A stretch of DNA of 64,000 bases from Stutzerimonas stutzeri. Lineage in GTDB: Bacteria > Pseudomonadota > Gammaproteobacteria > Pseudomonadales > Pseudomonadaceae. Of the stretch, positions 21,208-31,700 are shown piece by piece. The position numbers were made by a program, and so were the translations under genes. Numbering within the stretch: the first letter of the stretch is position 1; each line of letters begins with the position of its first letter. The stretch spans positions 3,920,001-3,984,000 of the forward strand of contig NZ_CP036186.1 of assembly GCF_015291885.1 (NCBI RefSeq), read 5' to 3'. Below the pieces are notes generated by a model. That model was not told the origin of the DNA and searched no databases. It saw only the letters and a program-made list of their open reading frames with translations.

Positions 21208-21525
21208 ATGCGCCAACGAAGCTCTTACCCCAAACCGTTCAAGGCCCAGGTTGTTCAGGAGTGCCTGCAACCCGGTGCGACCGTTTCCAGCGTTGCCATC
21301 CGCCACGGCATCAATGCCAACGTCATTCGCAAGTGGCTACCGCTTTATCGAGATCAACTGCCAGCGGCGTTGCCGGCGTTCGTTCCTGCGAGAGTTACGC
21401 CAAAACGACCAGTTGAACCAGCTGTGATTATCGAGCTACCGCTGGGCGAGCAATCGATCACAGTGAAATGGCCAGCTTCCGATCCTGAAGGATGCGCCCG
21501 CTTTGTCCGGGGGCTCGCCCAGTGA
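21208..21525 (+). CDS. tnpA: IS66 TnpA (helix-turn-helix accessory protein)
   Basis: A 105-aa protein of the IS66 orf1 type with the helix-turn-helix YPKPFKAQVVQECLQPGATV and IRHGINANVIRKWL. It is required with TnpB for IS66 transposition. The stop overlaps the tnpB GTG start (GTGA), giving translational coupling. Confidence 0.88.
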   Translation: MRQRSSYPKPFKAQVVQECLQPGATVSSVAIRHGINANVIRKWLPLYRDQLPAALPAFVPARVTPKRPVEPAVIIELPLGEQSITVKWPASDPEGCARFVRGLAQ

Positions 21526-21857
21526 TCCGTATCGATAGTATCTGGCTCGCCACCGAACCCATGGATATGCGCGCGGGCACTGAAACCGCGTTGGCTCGCG
21601 TAGTGGCGGTGTTCGGTGCGGCGAAGCCGCACTGTGCTTACCTGTTCGCCAACCGCCGCGCCAACCGCATGAAAGTGTTGGTGCATGACGGTGTAGGGAT
21701 CTGGCTGGCCGCGCGGCGATTGAACCAAGGCAAGTTTCACTGGCCAGGCATCCGCCACGGCTCGGAAGTTGAACTCGACACCGAGCAACTTCAGGCGTTG
21801 GTACTGGGGCTGCCCTGGCAGCGGGTCGGTGCGGGCGGCGCGATCACAGTGCTGTAG
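21522..21857 (+). CDS. tnpB: IS66 TnpB (Orf2 family)
   Basis: A 111-aa IS66 Orf2-like protein: the family opening IDSIWLATEPMDMRAGTE and the central KVLVHDGVGIWLAARRL are clear. The start is the GTG at 21522 that overlaps the tnpA stop. Function in transposition is accessory and poorly defined. Confidence 0.88.
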   Translation: MIRIDSIWLATEPMDMRAGTETALARVVAVFGAAKPHCAYLFANRRANRMKVLVHDGVGIWLAARRLNQGKFHWPGIRHGSEVELDTEQLQALVLGLPWQRVGAGGAITVL

Positions 21858-21918
21858 CACCGGCCATTAGCCTATCGCTTTATCTGCGCGGATCGCCTGC
21901 TCTGGCACAATCAGCGGC

Positions 21919-23457
21919 ATGACTTCCTTGCCCAATCTCGACCAACTAACACCTGAGCAACTGCGCGCACTGGCCGCCCAGTTGCTCACGCAGGTCGATG
22001 CGATGGGCAAAAAGATCCACCGTGATCAAACCATCATCGAGCAGCTCACCCACGAAATCGCCTGGTTCAAGCGCCACAAGTTCGCCAAGCGTAGCGAGCA
22101 ACTAAGCCCTGAACAGGGCAGCCTGCTGGATGATTTGCTCGACACGGACATCGCCGCCATCGAGGCGGAACTGAAAACCCTCAATCCTCCGGCGGCTCCG
22201 GCTGAACCCCGCCAACAGCCCAAGCGCGCGCCGCTGCCAGCCCAGTTTCCGCGTACTGTGATCCGTCACGAGCCGCAGAACACTCAATGCGCCTGCGGCT
22301 GCCCGCTGCAACGCATCGGCGAAGACATCAGCGAAAAGCTGGATTACACGCCTGGCGTGTTCACCGTCGAACAGCATGTGCGTGGCAAGTGGGCCTGCCG
22401 CCAGTGCGAAACATTGATCCAGGCGCCGGTACCAGCCCAGGTGATCGACAAGGGCATCCCCACCGCCGGCCTTCTGGCTCACGTGATGGTGGCCAAATTC
22501 GCCGACCACTTGCCGCTATATCGGCAAGAGAAAATCTTTGGCCGTGCCGGCCTGGCCATCGCTCGCTCGACACTGGCGCAGTGGGTCGGACAAACCGGCG
22601 TGCAGCTCCAGCCGCTAGTCGATGCCCTGCGCGAAGCCGTGCTGGGCCAACGCGTGATCCACGCTGACGAAACCCCGGTGCAAATGCTCACCCCAGGCGA
22701 GAAGAAAACCCATCGGGCTTACGTCTGGGCCTACAGCACCACACCCTTCGCCGATCTGAAGGCCGTGGTGTATGACTTCAGTCCCAGCCGTGCCGGCGAG
22801 CATGCGCGCAATTTTCTTGGTCAGTGGAATGGCAAGCTGGTCTGCGACGACTTCGCTGGCTACAAGGCCAGCTTCGAGCAAGGCATTACCGAAATCGGCT
22901 GCATGGCCCACGCCCGCCGCAAATTTTTCGATCTGCACTCAGCGAACAAAAGCCAGTTAGCCGAACAGGCGCTGCACTCCATTGCCGGGCTGTATGAAAT
23001 CGAGCGGCAAGCACGGCACATGAGCGATGAAGAACGCTGGCGAATACGCCAGGAAAAGTCTTCACCGATCCTCGATGCGCTGCATGACTGGATGCTGGCC
23101 CAGCATGATCGGGTGCCCAATGGATCAGCCACGGCAAAAGCCCTGGATTACAGCCTAAAACGCTGGCTAGCGCTGACGCGCTATCTGGAAGATGGAGCCG
23201 TGCCCATCGACAACAATCAGGTCGAGAACCAGATTCGGCCTTGGGCATTGGGGCGCTCGAACTGGCTGTTTGCCGGTTCACTACGCAGCGGCAAACGGGC
23301 GGCTGCGATCATGAGTCTGATCCAGTCAGCACGCCTCAACGGTCACGATCCGTACGCCTACCTGAAGGACGTGCTCATGCGGCTACCAACGCAGCGGGCA
23401 AGCGAAATCAGTCAACTGCTGCCGCATCAGTGGATACAGCCTGAAGCAGGCATGTAA
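21919..23457 (+). CDS. tnpC: IS66 TnpC transposase
   Basis: The 512-aa DDE transposase has an N-terminal coiled coil and basic region, a zinc-binding CACGCPL ... CRQC segment (about residues 117-155) and the catalytic residues D in HADETPVQML, D in CDDFAGYKASFE and E in DNNQVENQIRPWALGR. Full length and apparently active. Confidence 0.95.
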   Translation: MTSLPNLDQLTPEQLRALAAQLLTQVDAMGKKIHRDQTIIEQLTHEIAWFKRHKFAKRSEQLSPEQGSLLDDLLDTDIAAIEAELKTLNPPAAPAEPRQQPKRAPLPAQFPRTVIRHEPQNTQCACGCPLQRIGEDISEKLDYTPGVFTVEQHVRGKWACRQCETLIQAPVPAQVIDKGIPTAGLLAHVMVAKFADHLPLYRQEKIFGRAGLAIARSTLAQWVGQTGVQLQPLVDALREAVLGQRVIHADETPVQMLTPGEKKTHRAYVWAYSTTPFADLKAVVYDFSPSRAGEHARNFLGQWNGKLVCDDFAGYKASFEQGITEIGCMAHARRKFFDLHSANKSQLAEQALHSIAGLYEIERQARHMSDEERWRIRQEKSSPILDALHDWMLAQHDRVPNGSATAKALDYSLKRWLALTRYLEDGAVPIDNNQVENQIRPWALGRSNWLFAGSLRSGKRAAAIMSLIQSARLNGHDPYAYLKDVLMRLPTQRASEISQLLPHQWIQPEAGM

Positions 23458-25218
23458 CCACAGCGGTGTATCACCCCAAACAGCCTACCCGTAATAGTCT
23501 CGCACTGATTTTTTGGGCGTTCACGATGTGATACACGGTAAGCGTTCAGCGTGTGATACAGCTACCCGTGCAGCCTGTGATACAGATACGCAAGGTGAGT
23601 TAGCTAGACGCTTACGCTTGATCACTCGAAACGGGTGCTCGACCTTCGCTCGCACTTGTGCCTTGGCCTTCTCGATCTTGCGCTTGGCTTTGTACAGGGC
23701 GCTGCGTTTATCGAGCTTCTTGTAGGTGCTGCGGCGTGCTGCGACCTGCCAGATCACTTCGCGGCCAGCATGTTCGGGGCGCTTTTCGACGCCGGTGTAG
23801 CCGGCATCGGCGCAGACGACGTTCTCTTCACCATGCAGCAGTTTGTCGACCTGGGTGACATCCGCCACGTTTGCCGCCGTGCCGACCACGCTGTGCACCA
23901 GCCCCGACTCGTCATCCACACCGATGTGGGCCTTCATGCCGAAGTAGTACTGGTTGCCCTTCTTGGTCTGGTGCATCTCCGGATCGCGCTTGCCGTCCTG
24001 GTTCTTGGTCGAGCTGGGCGCGTGGATCAGTGTGGCATCGACGATAGTGCCCTGGCGCAGCGACAGGCCGCGATCCCCCAGGTAGCCATTGATTACGCCG
24101 AGGATGCCGGCTGCCAGCTCATGTTTCTCCAGCAAGCGACGGAAATTTAGGATGGTGGTTTCGTCGGGAATACGCTCCAGGCTCAGCCCGGCGAACTGAC
24201 GCAGGATGGTCGTCTCGTAGAGCGCTTCTTCCATGGCCGGGTCGCTGTAGCCGAACCAGTTCTGCATCAGATGGATACGTAACATGGCCATCAGCGGATA
24301 GGCTGGACGACCACCTTCACCCTTTGGGTAGTGTGGCTCGATCAGGGCAATCAATCCCTTCCACGGCACCACCTGATCCATCTCGATCAGGAACAATTCC
24401 TTACGGGTCTGCTTGCGCTTGCCGGCGTACTCGGCGTCGGCGAAGGTCATCTGCTTCATGGAAAAACTCGGCTGGCGGGATCGGCGTATTTCACCAGATT
24501 CGGGAAGTCTTTTTCAGACCTTCCCTAAAACCGTTTCCGGCATTAGCGAATCGGTAGAGGTGCTGGCACGCGATACACAGGCCATTGAACAAGCAGCAGG
24601 CATGATTCGGGCAATTGCTGAGCAGACTAATTTGCTGGCACTCAATGCGGCCATTGAAGCTGCACGTGCCGGAGAGCAAGGCCGAGGTTTTGCAGTGGTT
24701 GCAGATGAAGTGCGTGCTCTCGCGTCTAAGACGCAGGAGTCGACTAAAGCCATTCAAGAGATAATCCAAACCCTACGAGAGGGCGCACAAAACGCTGTAT
24801 CTATAGCTAAAGCAGGAACTAGAGAAGCGGATGCTGGTGTACAGCAGGTTATATCCACTCAAGAAGCGCTTCAAGGAATCAGCAACGCAGTGAGTATGAT
24901 TCACGATATGGGTCAACAGATGGCGGCTGCATCTGAAGAGCAAGCGCATGTAGCTGAGGATATTTCACAGCAAATTACGCGCATTGCCCAGGCCTCTGAC
25001 CATAACGCTGAGCTAGCGGGCGAATCGGCACAAGTGGGCCAGGATCTGAAAGATACCTCAAGAGCCATGCATGCCTTAGTTGAACGCTTTGGTCGTTGAA
25101 AATGACAGACTTAGTAAATAGTAAAATCGCTACTGAAAGAGCACATGAAGTATGGGACGGCCTGGAATCGGCTCTTACCAGCGCTATTTTCAATGCTGCT
25201 GTCGATGCAATCATGGTA

Positions 25219-26325
25219 TTAACCCGGCAATCAAATACACCAAATCATGCTGCGTAGGCGATACGTGGATGCCGGAAATAAGAACGGATTCTTTGAGGGC
25301 GTAATTGCAATCGTCTCATGACCGAGCGAACACGCCTTTCCAGTTCGTCCTGATTACGCGCCGGCAAGCCCGTGCGAACCTGATGTTTCAAATCACAATT
25401 CAAATACTCGTCAGGGTTCAACTCCGGGGCGTAGGCCGGCAAGAAGAACAGTTCGATTTGCTCTTTGCGGTCGCCAACCCAGGCGCTCACCTTTTTGCTG
25501 TGGTGTACGCGCAGGTTGTCGAGAATCAGGAACACCTTGCGGCCCTGAGCATCGCGAATCAGGCGACTCAGGAAGCGAATCAGCACTGGGGCTGTCAGCG
25601 TTTCCCGATACAGCATGAAGCGCAGTTTGCCCCGATTGGTCACGGTGGAAATCATGTTGGTGGAAAAACGACTGCCGCTGACCAGGCGCACCGGCGTTTC
25701 GCCAATAGGGGCGTAGCTGCGGCCAGCATGGCTGTCACTGCGCATACCGGTTTCGTCGCCCCACTGAATCTCACCATTCTCAGCCCTGGCCCGCTGTGCG
25801 ATGCGTGGATATTCATTATCCAGCCAGTGCTGAACCACTTCAGGTTTCTGCTGATAAGCCCGATGCAGTGGGCGCTGCGGGGTGTAGCCCCAACGCTTGA
25901 GGTATTCACCAACCGTTCGAACCGGCATGAGAAAACCACAGCGCTGGCGGATCAGTTCTCGCACCGCATCACGCGTCCAGAGCGCAAAGCCGAGTTTGAG
26001 TTGGTCGGGCATCTTATCGGTCATCAAGGTGCGAATCAGCACTTCCTGGCTGGAGCTCAAACTGCGGCGATCACCCTGGCGCACACCACGCTGGCCGCCG
26101 GCAATGGCAGCCTTTTCGCCTTTATGTTCTGCGACCTGCGCCCAGTGAGCAATAGTGCGGGGGTGAACACCAACCGCTTCGCCAATAGCCTTGTAGGTGT
26201 AACCCTGCTCACGCATGCGTAGGGCCGTGGAGCGCTTTTCACGTTGTTCTTGGGGGCTGAGTTTACGGGCATCTATTTTCATGGAGACAGATTATCTAAT
26301 ATGCCCTATTTATTTGCCAGGTTAA
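25219..26325. mobile_element. IS630-family insertion sequence, copy 1
   Basis: 1107 bp with short inverted ends (TTAACCCGGCAA at the left, TTAACCTGGCAA reversed at the right) and TA target copies at 25217-25218 and 26326-26327. Its transposase gene is on the minus strand. Identical in protein and in all compared bases to copy 2 at 40735-41841. Confidence 0.92.
25245..26282 (-). CDS. IS630 transposase, copy 1
   Basis: A 345-aa Tc1/mariner-type transposase: N-terminal helix-turn-helix (MREQGYTYKAIGEAVGVHPR), catalytic D in QWGDETGMRSD, D in FLILDNLRVHHS and E in PAYAPELNPDEYLN. Full length. It lies inside the PAS-GGDEF-EAL gene and reads against it. Confidence 0.94.
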   Translation of the reverse strand: MKIDARKLSPQEQREKRSTALRMREQGYTYKAIGEAVGVHPRTIAHWAQVAEHKGEKAAIAGGQRGVRQGDRRSLSSSQEVLIRTLMTDKMPDQLKLGFALWTRDAVRELIRQRCGFLMPVRTVGEYLKRWGYTPQRPLHRAYQQKPEVVQHWLDNEYPRIAQRARAENGEIQWGDETGMRSDSHAGRSYAPIGETPVRLVSGSRFSTNMISTVTNRGKLRFMLYRETLTAPVLIRFLSRLIRDAQGRKVFLILDNLRVHHSKKVSAWVGDRKEQIELFFLPAYAPELNPDEYLNCDLKHQVRTGLPARNQDELERRVRSVMRRLQLRPQRIRSYFRHPRIAYAA

Positions 26326-28001
26326 TAATAGACTCACGCGGAATTCTCAAAGCAGCCAATAAGTCAGCAGAGCGTCTTTTTGGATTCAGCGAAGATGAAA
26401 TGCTCGGCCAGAACGTTTCTATACTCATGCCTGCACCTTACGCACAGCAACATGATACTTATTTAAACAACTACTGCACTGGTGGCGAACGTAAAATCAT
26501 TGGTATTGGCCGAGAGGTCATGGGAAGGCATAAAGACGGAAGTAGCTTTCCACTACATCTGAGCGTCGGCGAGTTTCTCCAAGGAGATCAGAGGTTATTC
26601 GTTGGAATTTGTCATGATATTAGCGAACGCCGCCAATTCACGGAACATATTGCTTTCCTGGCCAAGTATGACGGACTAACAGGATGCGCCAACAGAAGGG
26701 AATTTATCGAAGGTTTGTCCAACGCCATCGAGTCATGCGACATCAATGAAAGGAAAATTGCTGTACTTTTTATTGATTTAGACGGCTTCAAGCAAATTAA
26801 CGATAATCACGGCCACCGAGTCGGCGACCGACTGCTAAAGCTAACAGCTGAGCGCTTTCAGAAAACACTGCGCGACACTGATCTACTGGGTTGCGTTGGC
26901 GGGGATGAGTTTGTCGTTTCCATCGTTATAGATTCAAAAATAGAAACAGCCAGCGAAATCGCAAAACGCCTTCTTGAGACACTCAGGGAGCCTTTTGTCA
27001 TCGACAACCGAGCGCTGACTGTCAGCGCAAGTATTGGTATTAGCCTATTTCCAGATGACGGGATCACAGCCGATGAAGTCATCAATGAAGCTGACATCGC
27101 CATGTATCAGGCGAAAGTAGAGGGGGGCAACTGTATTCGCTTGTTCGATCAAGCCTTACGTGACCGATCCGAGCAGATCTACCGCGTGCTAAGCCGTCTA
27201 CGCAAGGCCATACCGCTTGAGCAGTTCGAGTTACATTACCAGTTGCAGTTCGATTTGCAGACCATGCAACCGTGTGGCATTGAAGCACTGCTACGCTGGC
27301 GCGATGGTAAAAATGGTCTGGTGCCCCCTGACCAGTTTATACCCGTAGCCTTAGAGTATGGATTAATGCCTACTATTGGGCGCTGGGTCATCCACCAAGC
27401 CTGCAAAGATAATAAAACTTTAATTGAAAGCGAGTTACTCGATGTGACTGTAGCGGTTAATATTTGCGCCTCGTTATTTAGCGAACCCAGATTCTGCAGT
27501 CTAGTAAGCCAGAACCTTATCAAAACCGGCCTTCCGGCGAATCGTTTGGAGCTCGAAATTACCGAAGATGTAGCAATGAACTCTTCAGCACAGGTTTTAC
27601 AAACTTCAAACGAACTACACAAAGCAGGTATCAGCCTAGCAATGGATGATTTTGGAGTTGGCTTTTCCTCTCTAGATCGCTTAAAAAAACTCCGGTTCGA
27701 CAAACTAAAAATTGATCGATCATTTGTTTCTGGCCTTCCCGAAAGCACTAGCGACCAAGCCATTGTAAAAGCGATCCTAGGCATGGCCGAAGGACTCGGG
27801 ATGATTACAATTGCGGAAGGCATTGAATCAAGTGAACAAATATCCTTTCTTCAAGAAGCTGGCTGTGCTCGGGGACAAGGTTTCATATTCGCAAAGCCGA
27901 TGCCATTAAAGGATTTGATAGAGTGGCTAAGAGCACGCAAGTAAACTCAATAACGACAGATGCGTCATCTTATTGGCAAGAACGTCTTTTGCTGCTCAAC
28001 C

Positions 28002-28202
28002 ATGAAACACCGAAGCATCGGTAACTACGACTGCCGCCCTGCAGGCGACCGTACGCCACGGATCAAGCGCCTGCCGTTCATCGACAATCAGACAGGCGCC
28101 CGAACACTCGATGAAGTCCCCGGCTCACTGAATGTCCTGTGCGACCAAACGGCTGCGCCACGATATCCAACCAGCCTGGGTTTCCGAAGGGCACGATGGT
28201 AG
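28002..28202 (+). CDS. Small hypothetical protein
   Basis: A 66-aa frame (KHRSIGNYDCRPAGDRTPRI ...) after the GGDEF-EAL gene. Its stop overlaps the ATG of the next small gene (ATGGTAG). No family recognised; coding status rests on the overlap and the absence of another feature here. Confidence 0.35.
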   Translation: MKHRSIGNYDCRPAGDRTPRIKRLPFIDNQTGARTLDEVPGSLNVLCDQTAAPRYPTSLGFRRARW

Positions 28203-28465
28203 GTAAAGGAGCTAACGGTTACTTCATCATCGAATCGGGTTGGTATCTGGGCTATGACAGCAATGGTCACACCACTGCATACCGTGGAGATGTGGGACCG
28301 GACAGAGGCGACGCACCTTACGAGCCTTTGGTAAACATCGCCAAATACGGCACCGATGCCTGCCACGACGACGCCGTCAATGCCATTGAGAGCAAAACAG
28401 GCGCACCGCTGGAGGATTACTACATCCGCCAGATCCTTGAGGAGTGCGGCCTGCCGATCCAGTGA
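28196..28465 (+). CDS. Small hypothetical protein
   Basis: An 89-aa acidic protein (GYFIIESGWYLGYDSNGH; ALEDYY-like C-terminus ending ILEECGLPIQ) without signal peptide or recognised domain. It is followed 20 bases later by a strong terminator, which supports it as a real last gene. It may be coupled to the 66-aa frame before it. Confidence 0.5.
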   Translation: MVGKGANGYFIIESGWYLGYDSNGHTTAYRGDVGPDRGDAPYEPLVNIAKYGTDACHDDAVNAIESKTGAPLEDYYIRQILEECGLPIQ

Positions 28466-28484
28466 CTGACTTTTGTGCAAACAC

Positions 28485-28522
28485 ATGCCTCGTACCTCCG
28501 GGTACGAGGCATGCTTTTTTTT
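28485..28522 (+). terminator. Strong intrinsic terminator
   Basis: A perfect 12-bp stem ATGCCTCGTACC / GGTACGAGGCAT with a 4-base loop is followed by GC and eight or more T residues. It closes the plus-strand cluster facing the restriction operon. Confidence 0.85.
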
Positions 28523-28707
28523 GCTCCGATGATGAGTCTCGGTTTGTAGCTGTCCAGAGTAATAGCGCAAGGTGCCGCTCGCATCGGCGGGTCGCCAGCT
28601 GATATCGCCGAACAGGGCTTGGTTCTCGATCAGCCACAAGGGCGCAGCCGTGTGCCAATCATCGCCGCACTCCATAAAGGCTCAGCTACTAGGCCCGCGC
28701 CTCAGCG

Positions 28708-31700
28708 TCAAACCAGCCCAAAATAACGCTCGAAGAAAGTTGCCAGCTTGCCCAGCACTGTCTGTTTCTTGGCTGCATGACCATTGCCCTGGGAGAAGCG
28801 CGAAACAGGCGGCAGAATCTTTGTGATAGCAGTGCCGGCCGTGGGGATAGAGCCGTCACGGAACGCCTGTTCAACGAACTCGCGCGCCGCTTCGGCGTTG
28901 AGGTTTTCCTCCGTGATGATGCGCTCCAGTTCCTCGGTCTTCTTGGCCGCCATAAAGCTCTGCCACTGAGCGTCCACCTTGGCCCTGGTATTGACCGACT
29001 CCACGAACTGAACAATAAGATCCTTCTTGTTGCGCAGACTGGGGCTGGCGTTGATGGCGCGTTCGATAGCGGCACGGATCTCCTTGTCCTCCCCCGAGCC
29101 CTTTTTCTTCAGGTACTGCTCGACCAGCAGCAGAATGTAGTCGACGTTGATTTCCACCTGCTTGATCAGCTCGATCTCGAAGACCACGTCGTCGTTGATC
29201 GACTCCTTCTCCGCTTCGGACGTCGTGCGGAACTCGGCATACAGATTCAGATAGACGCTCTGGTAGTCCTGGTACTGCCGCTCGCTGAGAATCTCGTTCC
29301 CAGCAAAATCGTCGAAGGCCGTCAGGATATTTTTCAGCCGCAGGATCGAGCCAAACAGCTTGATGAAGGCTTTCTGCGCCGCTTCGCCGACGATGGCCTG
29401 CCCCAGTGGGAATTTATCGAGCAGCTCGCCGACTCGGGCCTGGTATTCAGCGTAATACTCGGCGTAAGGCTTCAGCAGCACGATGCCCTTGGCGTCCTTG
29501 TTGCCGAACAGGGCGAGCGCATCGTTGGTTTCCTGCTCCAGGTTGCGGAAGGAGACGATGTTGCCGTAGGTCTTCACCGAGTTGAGGATGCGGTTCGTGC
29601 GCGAATACGCCTGGATCAGGCCGTGCGCCTTGAGGTTCTTGTCCACCCACAGCGTGTTCAGCGTGGTGGCGTCGAAGCCGGTCAGGAACATGTTGACCAC
29701 AATCACCAGGTCCAACTCACGCTTCTTCAGGCGCTGCGACAGATCCTTGTAGTAGTTCTGGAACTTGTCTGCCGAGGTGTCGAAGCTGGTACTGAACAGC
29801 GCGTTGTAATCCTTGATCGCGGCGTCCAGAAAATCCCGCGAGCTTTGATCCAGCCCCTCGGCCTCGAACTCTTCCTCGCCAAGCAGGCCGTCTTCGTCGT
29901 CCTCGTTGGCGGCAAAGCTGTAGATCAACCCAACCTTGAGGCGCTGGGCCTCGGGCAGCGCCTGCTGCTGCGCGGCAAATTCCGCGTAGTAACGCCTGGC
30001 CGCATCAATCGAAGCACAGGCAAACAGCGAGTTGAAACCAGCCACCCGCTTGCCGTCATGGCGATAGGTGCTGGCGCGCTTGGTCTTCTGATCGAAATGC
30101 TCGCGGATATAACCGACGATCTGACTGATGCGTTCCGGCGCCAGCAAGGCGCGCTCGGTATCGATGGCCGATACCTGCTTGTCCTTGATCCGCGCCTGCA
30201 TCTTGAGGGTATTGATGTAGTCGATACGAAACGGCAGGACGTTCTTGTCGTTGATCGCATCGACGATGGTGTAGGTGTGCAGCTTGTCGCCAAAAGCCTG
30301 CTCGGTGGTGCGGCGCAACGGGTTGCCGCCGGTTCCCGAGTTCTTCGCAAAGATCGGCGTGCCGGTGAAGCCGAACAGGTGGTAGCGCTTGAACACACGG
30401 GTGATTTCGCTGTGCATGTCGCCGAACTGGCTGCGGTGGCACTCGTCGAAGATCACCACCACATGCGCGTCGTACACCGGGTGCTTCTTGTTCTTGGCCA
30501 CGAAGCGCGAGAGCTTCTGAATGGTGGTGATGATGATCCGCGCGTTCGGGTCTTCCAGCTGCTTTTGCAGCACCGAGGTCGAGGTGTTGGAGTTGGCCGC
30601 GCCTTTCTCGAAGCGCTCGTATTCGCGCATGGTCTGGTAGTCCAGATCCTTGCGATCCACCACGAACAGCACCTTGTCGATGTCCGGCAGGCCACGGGCG
30701 AGCTGGGCAGCCTTGAAGCTGGTCAGCGTCTTGCCTGAGCCCGTGGTGTGCCAGATGTAGCCACCTGCCGCCACAGTGCCCAGTTGGCGGTGATTGGTTG
30801 AGGTGGCAATGCGCTGCAGGATGCGCTCGGCGGCCACGATCTGGTAGGGGCGCATCACCAGCAGTTTGCGATCCACATCGAACACGCAGTACTTGGTCAG
30901 CACGTTCAGCAGCGAATGCTTGGCAAAGAAGGTCTTGGTAAAGCCCACCAACTCGGTGATGGGCTGGTTGCGCGCGTCGGCCCACCAACTGGTGAAGGAA
31001 AAGCTGTTGGAGGTTTTACTCTTGCTGCGCTTACCGGACTGCTCCTTCAAGTGCCCGTCGCGCACGGTGTTGCTGTAGTACTTGGTCAGCGTGCCATTGC
31101 TGATCACGAACAGCTGCACGTACTCGAACAGGCCGCAGCCCGCCCAGAAGCTGTCGCGCTGGTAGCGGTTGATCTGGTTGAAGGCTTCGCGGATGTCCAC
31201 ACCACGGCGCTTGAGCTCGATGTGCACCATCGGCAGGCCGTTGACCAGTACCGTCACATCGAAGCGCGTGGCGTGCTTGCCGCCCTGCTCGCCGGTTGGC
31301 GTTTCGTACTGGTTGATCACCTGCAAGACGTTGTTGTGGATATTGGCCTTGTCGATCAGGTAGATGTTCTTGCTGCTGCCGTCGTCGCGCTTCAAGACCT
31401 GGACGTGGTCCTCCTGCAGGCGCGCAGTTTTTTCCAGAATGCCGTCGTTGGTGCCCGCAATGCAGGTGGTGAAGAAGCCCTGCCACTCCGTGTCGGAAAA
31501 CTCGATCTTGTTGAGCTGCTCCAGCCGGGCCCGCAGGTTGGCGACCAGCTCGGCCTCCGAACTGATCGGCAGGTACTCGTAGGCCTGCCGCTGCAGTTGT
31601 TCGATAAAAGCACTCTCCAGCGCCGCCTCGCTCTGGTAGCCGGTCTCGCGCACACCCAGCGCATCCGGCAGAAATTCGGCCACCACGGTGCTCTCGTTGG

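Larger units (their letters stand above)
21108..23615 (+). mobile_element. IS66-family insertion sequence, complete
   Basis: 2508 bp with imperfect inverted ends of about 27 bp (GTATCCGTCCGGCCAACTC at the left; the reversed right end begins GTAAGCGTCTAGC) and a perfect 8-bp target duplication GCTTGATC (21100-21107, 23616-23623). All three genes tnpA, tnpB and tnpC are open. Three copies of TGTGATACA spaced 24 bp lie near its right end. Confidence 0.93.
20963..24459 (-). pseudogene. IS5 transposase, split by IS66
   Basis: Coding parts are 23616-24459 (start, N-terminal and catalytic core) and 20963-21099 (C-terminus [11 protein letters not shown] ... TTAGEVRL and stop). Rejoined they give a 326-aa DDE transposase: D in IVDATLIHAPSS, D in ADAGYTGVEKR, E in VEHPFRVIKR. 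The IS66 entered just after FRVIK, so the present frame runs on into IS66 end sequence for about 29 foreign residues. Confidence 0.9.
20817..24524. mobile_element. IS5-family insertion sequence, itself interrupted by IS66
   Basis: Terminal inverted repeats GGAAGGTCTGAA occur at 20817-20828 and, reversed, at 24513-24524. They are flanked by 4-bp target copies CTAA (20813-20816, 24525-24528), as usual for this IS5 group. Without the IS66 and one of its 8-bp duplications the element is 1192 bp, a normal IS5 length. Confidence 0.92.
19825..25099 (+). pseudogene. PAS-domain methyl-accepting chemotaxis protein, split by IS5
   Basis: Aer/BdlA-like chemoreceptor in two parts, 19825-20816 and 24529-25099. 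Removing the IS and one CTAA target copy restores an open frame of 520 aa (AAC TTG GCT AAA ACC GTT across the join). The first part has a PAS domain (DTHGTITYCNDAFVSISGFD; NIVRHPDMPP), two membrane segments near residues 150-190 and the start of the signalling domain. The second holds the kinase-control hairpin ([20 protein letters not shown]) and the tail. As it stands the first part ends two codons into the IS, without the CheA/CheW-binding tip. Confidence 0.85.
25102..27944 (+). pseudogene. PAS-GGDEF-EAL cyclic-di-GMP protein, N-terminus split by IS630
   Basis: Segments 25102-25218 and 26328-27944 rejoin in frame over the TA target to a 577-aa protein starting 2 bases after the chemoreceptor stop. 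PAS domain: MVIDSRGILKAANKSAERLF. GGDEF domain is canonical (CVGGDEFVV). EAL domain has EALLRW, the DDFGVG loop and EGIESSEQ, so both synthesis and breakdown of c-di-GMP are possible on paper. The IS cuts after codon 39; an ATG in the IS end (26301) could restart translation 9 codons before the native sequence and keep nearly all of the PAS domain. Adjacency to the receptor suggests a paired signalling role. Confidence 0.85.

Noticed and set aside
23513..23725. Short frame at the IS66-IS5 junction
   Set aside because: It crosses the IS66 end and its target duplication and matches no family.
25305..26222. 305-codon frame antisense to the IS630 transposase, repeated at 40821-41738
   Set aside because: It only mirrors the transposase; its conservation is due to the identical IS copies.
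28777..30738. Long open frame (653 codons) on the plus strand
   Set aside because: It lies wholly opposite hsdR, has no recognisable domain and a repetitive Val/Leu/Gln/Asp composition typical of antisense frames in GC-rich DNA.
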